Source of the DNA: Chloroflexota bacterium
GTDB taxonomy: Bacteria > Chloroflexota > Ktedonobacteria > Ktedonobacterales > Ktedonobacteraceae
Assembly (NCBI GenBank): GCA_021828635.1
Contig: JAJZEJ010000639.1
Coordinates: 1 to 10,409, forward strand
Direction of reading: 5' to 3'
DNA length: 10,409 nt
The notes below the pieces were generated by a model. The model searched no databases, had not been told where the DNA came from, and saw only the letters and a program-made list of their open reading frames with translations. Shown piece by piece: positions 1-6,079 of the stretch. How positions within the stretch are numbered: position 1 is the first letter of the stretch; each line of letters starts with the position of its first letter. A program made the position numbers and the translations under genes.

Positions 1-2
1 AT

Positions 3-680
3 GCGTTTTTTCTACGCCCTATCGATTTTCAAAATCAAGCAGCACTGGTCACTAACACCTATCTGGCGAATCAGGGACAACAACTCGCAAACTCATGGCG
101 CACGCTCTCACCAGCCCAGGTTTACGCGAAAGCCACCAGTGGCACGCCCGTCATCGATGATGCCCTCACGGAACCGGCTGGCAATGTCTGGTACAACTAT
201 CTCTCCGGCAAAGATGGTTGCTCCTACGAGAATGGAGCGTACCACATTCATATAAGCCAAGCAGGAGGATACGACTGTATTAGATCGGCTACCTATTTCC
301 ATGACCTAGTTTTTCAGGCCAATGTTACAATGGTGCATGCGGACTACGCTGGACTCGATTTTCGTCACAGTTCAGGTGCTTATGTTTTCATTATTGCAGC
401 TAATGGCAGTTATCAATTCAGTTCCTACGATCAAAACAATACTATCAAATCAATCTGGCAGGGTTATAATCCCTCTCTTATTCAGACCAATGCAGGACAA
501 AGTAATCAGCTTACTGTTATAGCGATTGGTACTACTTTTTACCTTTATATCAATCAACAGCCAGCAGCCTTAGTTCACGATACGACCTACAGTGCAGGCC
601 AAATAGCCTTCGATGCCCAAAGTCTTTCGGGTAGCTGCGATGTTATATTTAGTAATGTAAAGGTCTGGAAACTGGCATGA
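3..680 (+). CDS. Secreted or membrane-anchored jelly-roll-like protein, copy 1 (5' end outside window)
   Basis: The frame is open from base 3 to the TGA at 678-680, giving 225 residues with no start needed inside the window, so the gene is cut by the left edge. The internal ATG at 330 is not the start, because recognisable paralogue sequence continues upstream of it. Residues about 50-225 align by eye with the two genes that follow: a C...C pair (C73 and C92), a 'YAGLDFR' strand, 'NGSYQF', 'FYLYINQQ' and a terminal 'FSNVKVW'. This strand-rich, Gly/Asn-rich pattern resembles concanavalin A-like folds (LamG or the PF06439/DUF1080 group). No catalytic residues are recognised. By analogy with the neighbours, the missing N-terminus should hold one membrane segment. 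It shares ATGA with the next gene, suggesting translational coupling. The ligand is unknown. Confidence 0.85.
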   Translation, partial: AFFLRPIDFQNQAALVTNTYLANQGQQLANSWRTLSPAQVYAKATSGTPVIDDALTEPAGNVWYNYLSGKDGCSYENGAYHIHISQAGGYDCIRSATYFHDLVFQANVTMVHADYAGLDFRHSSGAYVFIIAANGSYQFSSYDQNNTIKSIWQGYNPSLIQTNAGQSNQLTVIAIGTTFYLYINQQPAALVHDTTYSAGQIAFDAQSLSGSCDVIFSNVKVWKLA

Positions 681-1471
681 GCGAATTAATACATCAGCCC
701 ATACCTATACAAACAGCGCAGCCAGCACGTCGCCGAAAACGCGCCGTCACTACGATTATCATGCTTGTTCTGCTGGCTTTAATTGTCATTGTTGGTATTA
801 TTTTTGCTGCCGATGCCACTGTTGTGCGTACTATTCAACTCAATGCACAAGCTACCGCTGTTGTACATGGTATTCGGACAGGGCAACCCGCTATCGAGCA
901 GGAACAAGTTTATCGGAATATTATACGAACACCCTCAACATATACTGATACACTGGATAATGCAAGTAACTTTTGGCAGGCAAGTGAAAGTAATGGTAAT
1001 AGTTGTACATTCAAGCAGAATTCTTATGATGTTCATATTGGCACGCAACAACCATATACTGAATGCCTTGAGGCTGATAGCAACTATACAAATTTTCTCT
1101 ATCAGATACATATGAAATTCGTTAGCAATACGTGGGGCGGCATCATCTTTCGCGCATCAGCCGCTTTTACATCCTATATCTTCTCTATCTCTCCCAATGG
1201 ATTCTACTCTTTTGGCGGCTCACTATCCTATGGTCACTCAGCAACGCTTGCTTATGGGCGTAGCGCGGCCATTCATACCGGCCTCAACCAAGATAATACC
1301 ATAGCTATTATTGCTCGTGGCTACAACATCTCCCTCTTTGTCAATGGTCAGTTTGTCGATAGCGTTCAGGATGGCACGTTTACGCAAGGTGCTATCGGCG
1401 TTTATGCTGGTACGCTTATCGGCACACCCGCAGACGTGACTTTTAGCAACGTTTCTGTCTGGACTCTGTAA
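677..1471 (+). CDS. Membrane-anchored jelly-roll-like protein, copy 2
   Basis: This 264-residue protein starts at the ATG that overlaps the previous stop (ATGA, 677-680). A short cytoplasmic tail ends in a basic RRRKR patch (about 18-22), followed by one hydrophobic segment (about 23-44) and then an outside domain, so a type II single-pass or uncleaved-signal topology is expected. The C-terminal domain (about 88-264) matches its two neighbours: 'YTDTLDNASNFW', C110 and C130, 'WGGIIFRAS', 'NGFYSFG', 'ISLFVNGQFV', 'GAIGVYAG' and 'FSNVSVWTL'. Such 'F/L-xVNG' and 'GxIGVYAG' strands are typical of LamG or DUF1080-like beta sandwiches that bind carbohydrate or protein. That family link is from memory and the ligand cannot be named. 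The gene ends in TAATAA, followed at once by a strong hairpin, so copies 1 and 2 form one transcription unit. Confidence 0.88.
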   Translation: MSELIHQPIPIQTAQPARRRKRAVTTIIMLVLLALIVIVGIIFAADATVVRTIQLNAQATAVVHGIRTGQPAIEQEQVYRNIIRTPSTYTDTLDNASNFWQASESNGNSCTFKQNSYDVHIGTQQPYTECLEADSNYTNFLYQIHMKFVSNTWGGIIFRASAAFTSYIFSISPNGFYSFGGSLSYGHSATLAYGRSAAIHTGLNQDNTIAIIARGYNISLFVNGQFVDSVQDGTFTQGAIGVYAGTLIGTPADVTFSNVSVWTL

Positions 1472-1480
1472 TAAGCAAGT

Positions 1481-1509
1481 AGCAGGGCGACCGCGCGGGT
1501 TGCCCTGCT
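1481..1509 (+). terminator. Hairpin after copy 2
   Basis: The arms 1481-1492 and 1498-1509 form a GC-rich 12-bp stem with one G-T pair and a 5-nt loop, starting ten bases after the stop codon. The tract that follows (TGCTTGTTTG) is only moderately T-rich. It may be an imperfect intrinsic terminator or a 3'-end stabilising hairpin. It separates copies 1 and 2 from copy 3, which has its own promoter. Confidence 0.6.
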
Positions 1510-1571
1510 TGCTTGTTTGCTCGTCCTGCTGCCTACCACGATTATCTTAGATTGCCTCAACAATTAATGTA

Positions 1572-1600
1572 TTGACATGTATTAAATATATTTATATAAT
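1572..1600 (+). promoter_or_regulatory. Consensus sigma-70-type promoter of copy 3
   Basis: TTGACA (1572-1577) and TATAAT (1595-1600) are both perfect matches, with the optimal 17-bp spacer. Transcription should begin near 1607, leaving a leader of about 45 bases before the ATG at 1652. The repeat ATGTATT occurs at 1567-1573 and 1577-1583, exactly 10 bp apart, covering the -35 box. The leader also holds a small stem (1621-1625 with 1632-1636) just before the ribosome binding site. Confidence 0.8.
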
Positions 1601-1651
1601 GCCACCATAATGCATGATAAGTAGAGTTTTATCTACATGAAGGGGGAACAT

Positions 1652-2539
1652 ATGAATAAATATCGACGGAGCTTTCTGCTCGCGGCCATCCTCGTCGCAC
1701 TCGTTGTCATGATCGGCTTCGCATTTTTCTCTTATTGGGTACTTTCGCATCCACTTGGCAAATCTCCACAGCTACCTGCCACCGTAACGATACAACAGAA
1801 GCATAGTATTGCATCTAAAACGTTCACTACACCTACATCTGTTCCACATATCATAAAGGCAACACCACAAAGCCACGTATCTACGCCGACTTCCAGAGTC
1901 TCTAGCAGCAGTAAACCTAAGAACATTGTTCCGCAAGCTAGCGGTAGTATACCGATGCCAGCGTTACAAGATTCTTTGAGTGGCAATGATGGAGCATGGA
2001 TGATGCAGAGCGTGACGGGTGACGGTACCTGCCAGTTCAGCAATGGCGCGTTGCAGGTCAGCGAAAACCAGAGCAGTGAAGAGGCTTTTTGTCTGCGCAA
2101 TGGTGCTAATTTTCAGAATGGCACGCTCCAGGTCAACGTGAAATTGCTCGCGCAGGGTATGGCTGGCCTTGTTTTCCGCGCACAAAACGCTACCGGCAAT
2201 ACATCACTATATTTCTTTGGTCTGCACCCTGATGGCACTTACAGTTTCGGTACCTATATCCATAGTATGGAGAATGGTTCACAATCCACCAGCTTTAGTT
2301 CGCAATCTGTATCCCAGAACGGGGAAGATTCACAGAATGCTGCGAATACGGGTGTGGGAGCCAGCAATGTATTGAAGGTAGTGGCACAAGGCAATAGCTT
2401 TACGCTCTATGTGAACGGTCATGCGATTGGTACCGTTAATGATAGTACGCTCTCTTCTGGCACCATTGGCGTGTTTGCCGCCGATGAGATGGCTCCGGCC
2501 AGCGCGTCCTTCAGCGATTTGAAGATGTGGACGCACTAA
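1652..2539 (+). CDS. Membrane-anchored jelly-roll-like protein, copy 3
   Basis: The protein has 295 residues. The ATG at 1652 is preferred over the in-frame ATG at 1637 because AAGGGGGAA (1640-1648) sits at the right distance before it. The earlier ATG would place that purine tract inside the gene. Residues 1-6 are basic and about 8-31 are hydrophobic, forming one membrane anchor. Residues about 45-100 are a Ser/Thr/Pro-rich, probably flexible extracellular linker. The domain at about 103-295 is paralogous to copies 1 and 2: C127 and C147, 'MAGLVFRAQ', 'DGTYSFG', 'FTLYVNGHAIG', 'GTIGVFAA' and 'SFSDLKMWTH'. It carries an extra Ser/Gln/Asn-rich loop (about 205-236) that the others lack. The likely role is binding outside the cell, possibly at the envelope, but no enzyme motif is seen. 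It ends only 2 bp from the end of the opposing gene. Confidence 0.88.
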   Translation: MNKYRRSFLLAAILVALVVMIGFAFFSYWVLSHPLGKSPQLPATVTIQQKHSIASKTFTTPTSVPHIIKATPQSHVSTPTSRVSSSSKPKNIVPQASGSIPMPALQDSLSGNDGAWMMQSVTGDGTCQFSNGALQVSENQSSEEAFCLRNGANFQNGTLQVNVKLLAQGMAGLVFRAQNATGNTSLYFFGLHPDGTYSFGTYIHSMENGSQSTSFSSQSVSQNGEDSQNAANTGVGASNVLKVVAQGNSFTLYVNGHAIGTVNDSTLSSGTIGVFAADEMAPASASFSDLKMWTH

Positions 2540-2541
2540 AT

Positions 2542-3102
2542 CTATGCCGGGGCCTTCCAAAATAGCACAATCGCCGCAACGAGCGTGGCAAAGAGCATCG
2601 CCAGCCAGCCAGCCGTGACATCCAACTGGATGTCACTCTCGCGTATCTCGACCTCGCGCAGGGAGCGACCGGCCAGCACGAAACCGGAGTTTGCACCCTT
2701 AAATTGTGTCACGACTACCGCGCTACGCACGCCGACTTGTGGTTGCCAGGTGAAACGATCCTCGCCGTTCTGGCGCACAGAGCCGAAGACGCCGGAGGGA
2801 ATCGTGGGCGTCTGGCCGTTGAGTTGGGCCGAGGTGGCGATTGGTTTGCCCGTTGCATCAAAAATGATCAGATAGGGAGCCAGACTACTGGCAATATCGA
2901 CTTTTGTCGAGGGTACAAGCGTCTGTACCGCCTGTCCACTAGAGAGTGCGGCGGCTGTATCCTCGGCCATCTGTATTTGTGGATCGTTGGCGTTCAGCCG
3001 CAGGTCTTGCTGCACGACCGCATAAAGCATGCCAGATAGGCCAGTCACGATGACAGCGCCAAAGAGCCAGTAGCGCAGGATTCTGAAAAGCGTTTTTTTC
3101 AT
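2542..3102 (-). CDS. Small two-TM membrane protein with extracytoplasmic sensor-like domain
   Basis: The protein has 186 residues. The start codon is preceded by AGGGAG at good spacing. It has a basic N-terminus (MKKTLFRILR), TM1 at about 11-30, an outside domain at about 31-160 and TM2 at about 163-182, and it stops after 'FWKAPA'. The middle region ('APYLIIFDATGKPIATSAQLNG', then 'FTWQPQVGVRSAVVV' and 'GFVLAGRSLREVE') looks like the PAS/Cache-like fold found between the two TM segments of sensor kinases. There is no HAMP, kinase or other output domain, and copy 3 occupies the opposite strand immediately downstream, so no kinase follows. I recall stand-alone proteins with the 'ANDPQIQMAEDTA' motif, so this is probably a complete gene rather than a broken kinase. 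Its function is unknown. Confidence 0.85.
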   Translation of the reverse strand: MKKTLFRILRYWLFGAVIVTGLSGMLYAVVQQDLRLNANDPQIQMAEDTAAALSSGQAVQTLVPSTKVDIASSLAPYLIIFDATGKPIATSAQLNGQTPTIPSGVFGSVRQNGEDRFTWQPQVGVRSAVVVTQFKGANSGFVLAGRSLREVEIRESDIQLDVTAGWLAMLFATLVAAIVLFWKAPA

Positions 3103-3158
3103 GGTTGCTCCCTATGCCATTTTTTGTTTTTTGTGGGCCAGGCTATGGCCGCATGAGT

Positions 3159-3187
3159 AGTATAGCGTATAGCTGTGCTTATGGCTA
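3159..3187 (-). promoter_or_regulatory. Possible promoter of the two-TM protein gene
   Basis: Read on the minus strand, TAGCCA (3182-3187) and TATACT (3159-3164) are separated by 17 bp. The -10 matches 5 of 6 consensus bases and the -35 matches 4 of 6. This would give a leader of about 50 bases to the start at 3102. No other good match was found nearby. Confidence 0.4.
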
Positions 3188-3404
3188 TTCTCCGTGTGTT
3201 TGCTATGCTAACCTTGAATGCAATTTTTTCATCCTTCGGGGTTTAATCGACGGCGCGAATCGCAGGATGTAGGAGTCACCAATATACCAAAATCCCATAC
3301 AATGCAAACTCGTTTCCGCTTTTTCCAAGATGCGCTGTATTAGTAATAGTAGAGAGTATAGCGTGACGTATTTTTGATTACTCGCCCGCCGCAAGACAAA
3401 CATA
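3188..3404. other. Non-coding stretch between divergent genes
   Basis: These roughly 220 bases lie between the divergent promoters of the two-TM gene and the Rpn-like gene. Open frames here (for example 3203-3439 on the minus strand) lack a ribosome binding site and any recognisable protein motif. No tRNA, repeat array or convincing long hairpin was seen. It could hold an unannotated small RNA or decayed sequence, but nothing in it supports a specific call. Confidence 0.4.
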
Positions 3405-3413
3405 TGGTATACT
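3405..3413 (+). promoter_or_regulatory. Possible extended -10 promoter of the Rpn-like gene
   Basis: TGGTATACT (3405-3413) fits an extended -10 (TGn plus a 5/6 match to TATAAT), with transcription expected near 3420. There is no good -35 at 17 bp. A separate TTGACA lies at 3433-3438, but its -10 partner at 17 bp (TAAAAA, 3456-3461) is weak. Confidence 0.35.
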
Positions 3414-3478
3414 TGTTGTGGGCTACCCAATCTTGACACGCTATGCTACCAATATTAAAAAATGTGAGGTACAAAGAT

Positions 3479-4360
3479 GTGTCAAAGCCAGAAGCGCAGC
3501 AATATGATAGCGCGTTAAAATCGCTGCTCGGCGACGAGGTAGCGGAAATCTTGCCCAACCTGTTGCCGGGCAGTGTCTATATCGGCGAAAGCAATATCGA
3601 GATCGACCGCAGTACGCTGAAACCCGATCTGGTCTACAATATTCTGTATATGGGCATCCCTCATGTAGCGGACTTGGAGTTGCAGACTGATGCTGATTCT
3701 ACTATCGAGATACGGTTAGCCAAATACCATATCGGATTGTACGATAAGCACAAAAAACCCGTTCTCTCAGTGATTATCTACCCATTCAAGACGACGATTC
3801 CAAAGCCGCTTTTCATCGAAAAGAGCGGCGACAGAACACTGATGATGATGGACTACACGGTGTTGCCCCTGTGGAAAATGGATGCGGAGCCGTTTATCCG
3901 TAACCATACTATCGTGATGTATACGTTTCTACCTGCGATGCGCGGTGTAACAGTACAAACGCTCACGCAGGCTATAGAGGAAATGAAGAGGTATTACTCG
4001 CCAAAGGCATTGGGCGATCACCTCTCGCGTTTCCAGAAAATCTTGTGGCGCACTACCATGTTGAACGAGAAGGAGAAACAAATGGTCGATGATATTCTGA
4101 ATAGCTATGACAGCCTGATGGACGATAGCCCTGCTGTCGTGCGCAATCTTCTAAAAAGCAAACGGGAATCAGTAGTTACCGTTGTGGAAACTCGTTTCCC
4201 TACAATGCGTGATCTGACGCAACAGCAGGTTGCGAGCATCAAAAACTTGCAAACGCTCGACCACTTACTACGGCAAGTTGTAATGGTGCCAGATGAGGGA
4301 ACCTTGCGCTGGTTGCTCAGCACCTACAATGATGCGGCCCCTACAGAGCTTGACGAATAG
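3479..4360 (+). CDS. Rpn-like / PD-(D/E)XK nuclease-superfamily protein
   Basis: The protein has 293 residues from a GTG at 3479, chosen because GAGG at 3466-3469 lies 9 bases before it. An in-frame ATG at 3443 would add 12 residues but has no ribosome binding site. The N-terminal half follows the pattern of the Rpn family of recombination-promoting nucleases and putative transposases: 'YDSALKSLLGDE', then D50 in 'KPDLVY', then 'HVADLELQTD', where E67-x-Q69 replaces the usual E-x-K, then 'RLAKYHIGLY' and 'PVLSVIIYP'. The D...ExQ arrangement is common in this family. The C-terminal half is helical. Known Rpn proteins are DNA endonucleases that promote RecA-independent recombination and often occur in many copies per genome. 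Whether this copy is active cannot be read from the sequence. The serS promoter overlaps its last codons. Confidence 0.8.
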   Translation: MSKPEAQQYDSALKSLLGDEVAEILPNLLPGSVYIGESNIEIDRSTLKPDLVYNILYMGIPHVADLELQTDADSTIEIRLAKYHIGLYDKHKKPVLSVIIYPFKTTIPKPLFIEKSGDRTLMMMDYTVLPLWKMDAEPFIRNHTIVMYTFLPAMRGVTVQTLTQAIEEMKRYYSPKALGDHLSRFQKILWRTTMLNEKEKQMVDDILNSYDSLMDDSPAVVRNLLKSKRESVVTVVETRFPTMRDLTQQQVASIKNLQTLDHLLRQVVMVPDEGTLRWLLSTYNDAAPTELDE

Positions 4361-4378
4361 CACCTATACTGCTATAGT
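4350..4378 (+). promoter_or_regulatory. Promoter of the serS T-box leader
   Basis: TTGACG (4350-4355) and TATAGT (4373-4378) each match 5 of 6 consensus bases and are 17 bp apart. The -35 overlaps the last codons of the Rpn-like gene. Transcription should start near 4385, just upstream of Stem I of the T-box. Confidence 0.65.
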
Positions 4379-4384
4379 AGTCGC

Positions 4385-4650
4385 AGCAAAAAAGAAAGCT
4401 GAATGGGACAAGTAGCTCTTGTCGGCGCAATACTCAGAGACTTGCGGGTTGGTGCGACGCAAGCGTGCGCGAGAGCGAAATCCACCCAGGATTCCGTGCG
4501 ATGAGCAACGGCGGAAGCCTTCGTTATCAGGCAGAACGAGTTTCATTGTCAACAGAACATCATAAGGCAATGAAAGAACGAAGGTGGCACCACGATAGAA
4601 GCATAAACGGCGTCGTCGTCCTTAGATGGACACGACGCCGTTTTTTATTA
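4385..4650 (+). ncRNA. Serine T-box riboswitch controlling serS
   Basis: This is a cis-acting leader that senses uncharged tRNA-Ser and permits serS transcription when serine charging is low. Stem I is readable. The proximal helix is 4404-4407 with 4485-4488. The specifier loop has AGTA (4411-4414) opposite GAAA-TCC-A (4477-4484), so the specifier is UCC (serine, 4481-4483). Above it is the helix 4415-4419 with 4472-4476, then AGAGA at 4436-4440. The apical hairpin is 4441-4446 with 4458-4463, with GGTG (4451-4454) in its loop. The T-box sequence AAGGTGGCACCACG is at 4581-4594. The antiterminator pairs 4581-4584 with 4620-4623 and 4592-4594 with 4617-4619, leaving the canonical 7-nt bulge. 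Its TGGC (4585-4588) complements GCCA-3', fitting the G discriminator of tRNA-Ser. This excludes the terminator hairpin downstream. Stems II and III were not resolved. Confidence 0.93.
4606..4646 (+). terminator. T-box intrinsic terminator
   Basis: The arms 4606-4616 and 4632-4642 pair perfectly over 11 bp. They are extended by 4618-4621 with 4628-4631 past one bulged C, close on a 6-nt loop and are followed by a T6 tract (4641-4646). The 5' arm shares bases 4617-4623 with the antiterminator, so the two structures cannot coexist. This is the switch of the serS leader. Confidence 0.9.
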
Positions 4651-4656
4651 TTGTAT

Positions 4657-4716
4657 GGGCGTGATGTATTCCGCCCTGCAAATTTACCGTAGGGACGGTG
4701 ATGTATTCCGTCCTAC
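4657..4716 (+). repeat. Two tandem small hairpins with the same loop
   Basis: Hairpin A is GGGCG (4657-4661) with CGCCC (4672-4676). Hairpin B is GGACGG (4693-4698) with CCGTCC (4708-4713), extended by GTA/TAC (4689-4691 with 4714-4716) past one bulged G. Both enclose TGATGTATT, while the stem bases differ in a compensating way. They lie after the T-box terminator and end six bases before the serS ribosome binding site. They could be copies of a dispersed palindromic repeat, or structures that stabilise the mRNA 5' end. Confidence 0.6.
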
Positions 4717-4736
4717 CACAAAAGGGGTAGACAACC

Positions 4737-6017
4737 ATGCTTGACCTAGCCTTTATTCGTAACAATCCTGATGTCGTCAAGGAGGCTGCACGGGTTAAGA
4801 ACAATCCAATTGATATTGATGCCTTGCTCGACCTCGATCAGCAGATGCTGAGCATGCAGCGACAGGTGGAGGAGGCACGCGCACACCAGAACCAGCTCTC
4901 GAAACGTGTGCAGGAGGCGGCCAGAAATAAGGATAACGAACTGCGGATGGCTCTGATCGCTGAGGGGAAACAGCTGGCCGAGCAGATTAAAGCTGCTGAA
5001 CCACAACTCAAGGAGTTAGAGGAGCAACATTATCAGATGCTGCTGCTGGTGCCGAATATTCCTGACCCTAACGCGCCGATTGGCAAAGATGAGAGAGAGA
5101 ATGTACCCGTCAAACATTGGGGCGAGTTGCCGCGCTTTGATTTTGAGCCGCTCGACCACTTCGCGCTGATGCAGAAACACGATCTAGTGGACATCGAACG
5201 CGCCGTCAAAGTCGCAGGTGCGCGTAGTTATGTGCTGAAAGGTGATGCCGCACGCCTGGAACTGGCGCTGATGAATTTCGCAATGGACCGTATCGCGAAA
5301 AAAGGTTTTACACCATTGATTGTCCCAGCGATGGCCCGCGACTTTGCTTTTATTGGCAACGGTCAGTTTCCAAAGGGACGCGACCAGGTCTACGCTATCG
5401 AGGGCGAGGAGCTTTTTCTGGTTGGTACGGCTGAAGTCTCGATTACGGGTATGTTCAAAGATGAGATACTGAAAGTTGAGGAGTTGCCTAAGACCTTTGT
5501 AGCCTTCTGTCCCTGTTTCCGTCAGGAGGCGGGTACCTATGGTAAGGATACACGTGGCGTCTTCCGCATTCACCAGTTCAACAAGGTTGAGCAGTATGTC
5601 ATCTGTCGAGCCGACCACGAGGAGTCGGTGCGCTGGTATCATGAACTGCTGCATAATTCGGAAGAACTGCTTCAAGCGTTGGAGATTCCCTATCGTGTTG
5701 TGAATGTCTGTACGGGCGATATGGGTGATGGCAAGGTAGAGATGTCGGATATCGAGAGCTGGGTACCGAGCGAGGGACGCTACCGCGAGACGCATTCGTG
5801 TTCGTACTTCCACGATTGGCAGGCTCGCCGCGCCAATATACGTTACCGCGACGAAGATGGCAAGGTAAAGTTTGTCTATACACTGAATAATACCGCAATT
5901 GCCTCGCCGCGCATCATGATCCCGCTCTTCGAGACGCATCAGCAGGCCGATGGTAGCATCCGTATTCCCGTTGCGTTGCGCCCTTACATGGGGGGACAAG
6001 AGTATATTGGGAGATAA
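4737..6017 (+). CDS. serS: Seryl-tRNA synthetase
   Basis: The protein has 426 residues, the usual length for bacterial SerRS. It is a cytoplasmic class II homodimer that charges tRNA-Ser (and tRNA-Sec where present) with serine via seryl-AMP. The N-terminal tRNA-binding arm is a long antiparallel coiled coil at about 28-102, rich in Gln, Glu, Lys and Ala. The catalytic core follows, with the serine-binding 'GTAE' (230-233), motif 2 'FRQEAGTYGKDTRGVFRIHQF' (261-281) and motif 3 'NNTAIASPRIMIPLFE' (384-399), and it ends in 'RPYMGGQEYIGR'. The start has AGGGG at 4723-4727, nine bases upstream. Expression is under the serine T-box leader directly upstream, and the gene is closed by a bidirectional terminator. 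The family assignment is secure and all key motifs are intact. Confidence 0.98.
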   Translation: MLDLAFIRNNPDVVKEAARVKNNPIDIDALLDLDQQMLSMQRQVEEARAHQNQLSKRVQEAARNKDNELRMALIAEGKQLAEQIKAAEPQLKELEEQHYQMLLLVPNIPDPNAPIGKDERENVPVKHWGELPRFDFEPLDHFALMQKHDLVDIERAVKVAGARSYVLKGDAARLELALMNFAMDRIAKKGFTPLIVPAMARDFAFIGNGQFPKGRDQVYAIEGEELFLVGTAEVSITGMFKDEILKVEELPKTFVAFCPCFRQEAGTYGKDTRGVFRIHQFNKVEQYVICRADHEESVRWYHELLHNSEELLQALEIPYRVVNVCTGDMGDGKVEMSDIESWVPSEGRYRETHSCSYFHDWQARRANIRYRDEDGKVKFVYTLNNTAIASPRIMIPLFETHQQADGSIRIPVALRPYMGGQEYIGR

Positions 6018-6073
6018 AAACGCCGGTACAAAAATACATCTCAGTCGGAAGTGCATTTTTGTACCAGCGTTTT
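6017..6073. terminator. Bidirectional terminator between serS and the GAF gene
   Basis: The outer stem is 6017-6023 with 6067-6073. After one C-A mismatch the inner stem is 6025-6035 with 6055-6065, continued across a mismatch by CA/TG (6037-6038 with 6052-6053). Loop bases are about 6040-6050. A T-rich run follows on both strands, which suits two convergent genes ending at 6017 and 6080. The core GGTACAAAAAT resembles the palindrome after pheT. Confidence 0.8.
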
Positions 6074-6079
6074 AATTTT

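Noticed and set aside
1..255. Plus-strand 84-residue open frame at the left edge
   Set aside because: It lies in another frame over copy 1. The third frame carries the paralogue motifs through the same bases, and this one is rich in Arg/Thr/Pro without any motif.
2542..3102. A frameshifted histidine kinase
   Set aside because: No kinase H, N or G boxes appear in any frame downstream, and copy 3 fills that space on the opposite strand.
3203..3439. Minus-strand 78-residue open frame in the gap before the Rpn-like gene
   Set aside because: It has no ribosome binding site, no recognisable domain and overlaps the likely promoter on the other strand.
4192..4200. Shared 12-base string AAACTCGTTTCC near 3305-3318 and in the Rpn-like gene
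   Set aside because: It is short, with no flanking similarity or target duplication, so it is not supported as a mobile-element trace.
4491..4495. A second TCC (4493-4495, within ATTCC) as the T-box specifier
   Set aside because: It falls outside the specifier loop, in or below the proximal helix. The TCC at 4481-4483 directly follows GAAA and faces AGTA as expected.
5184..6056. Minus-strand 290-residue open frame
   Set aside because: It is antisense to serS, whose motifs are intact, and it runs into the terminator. It is a shadow of codon bias.
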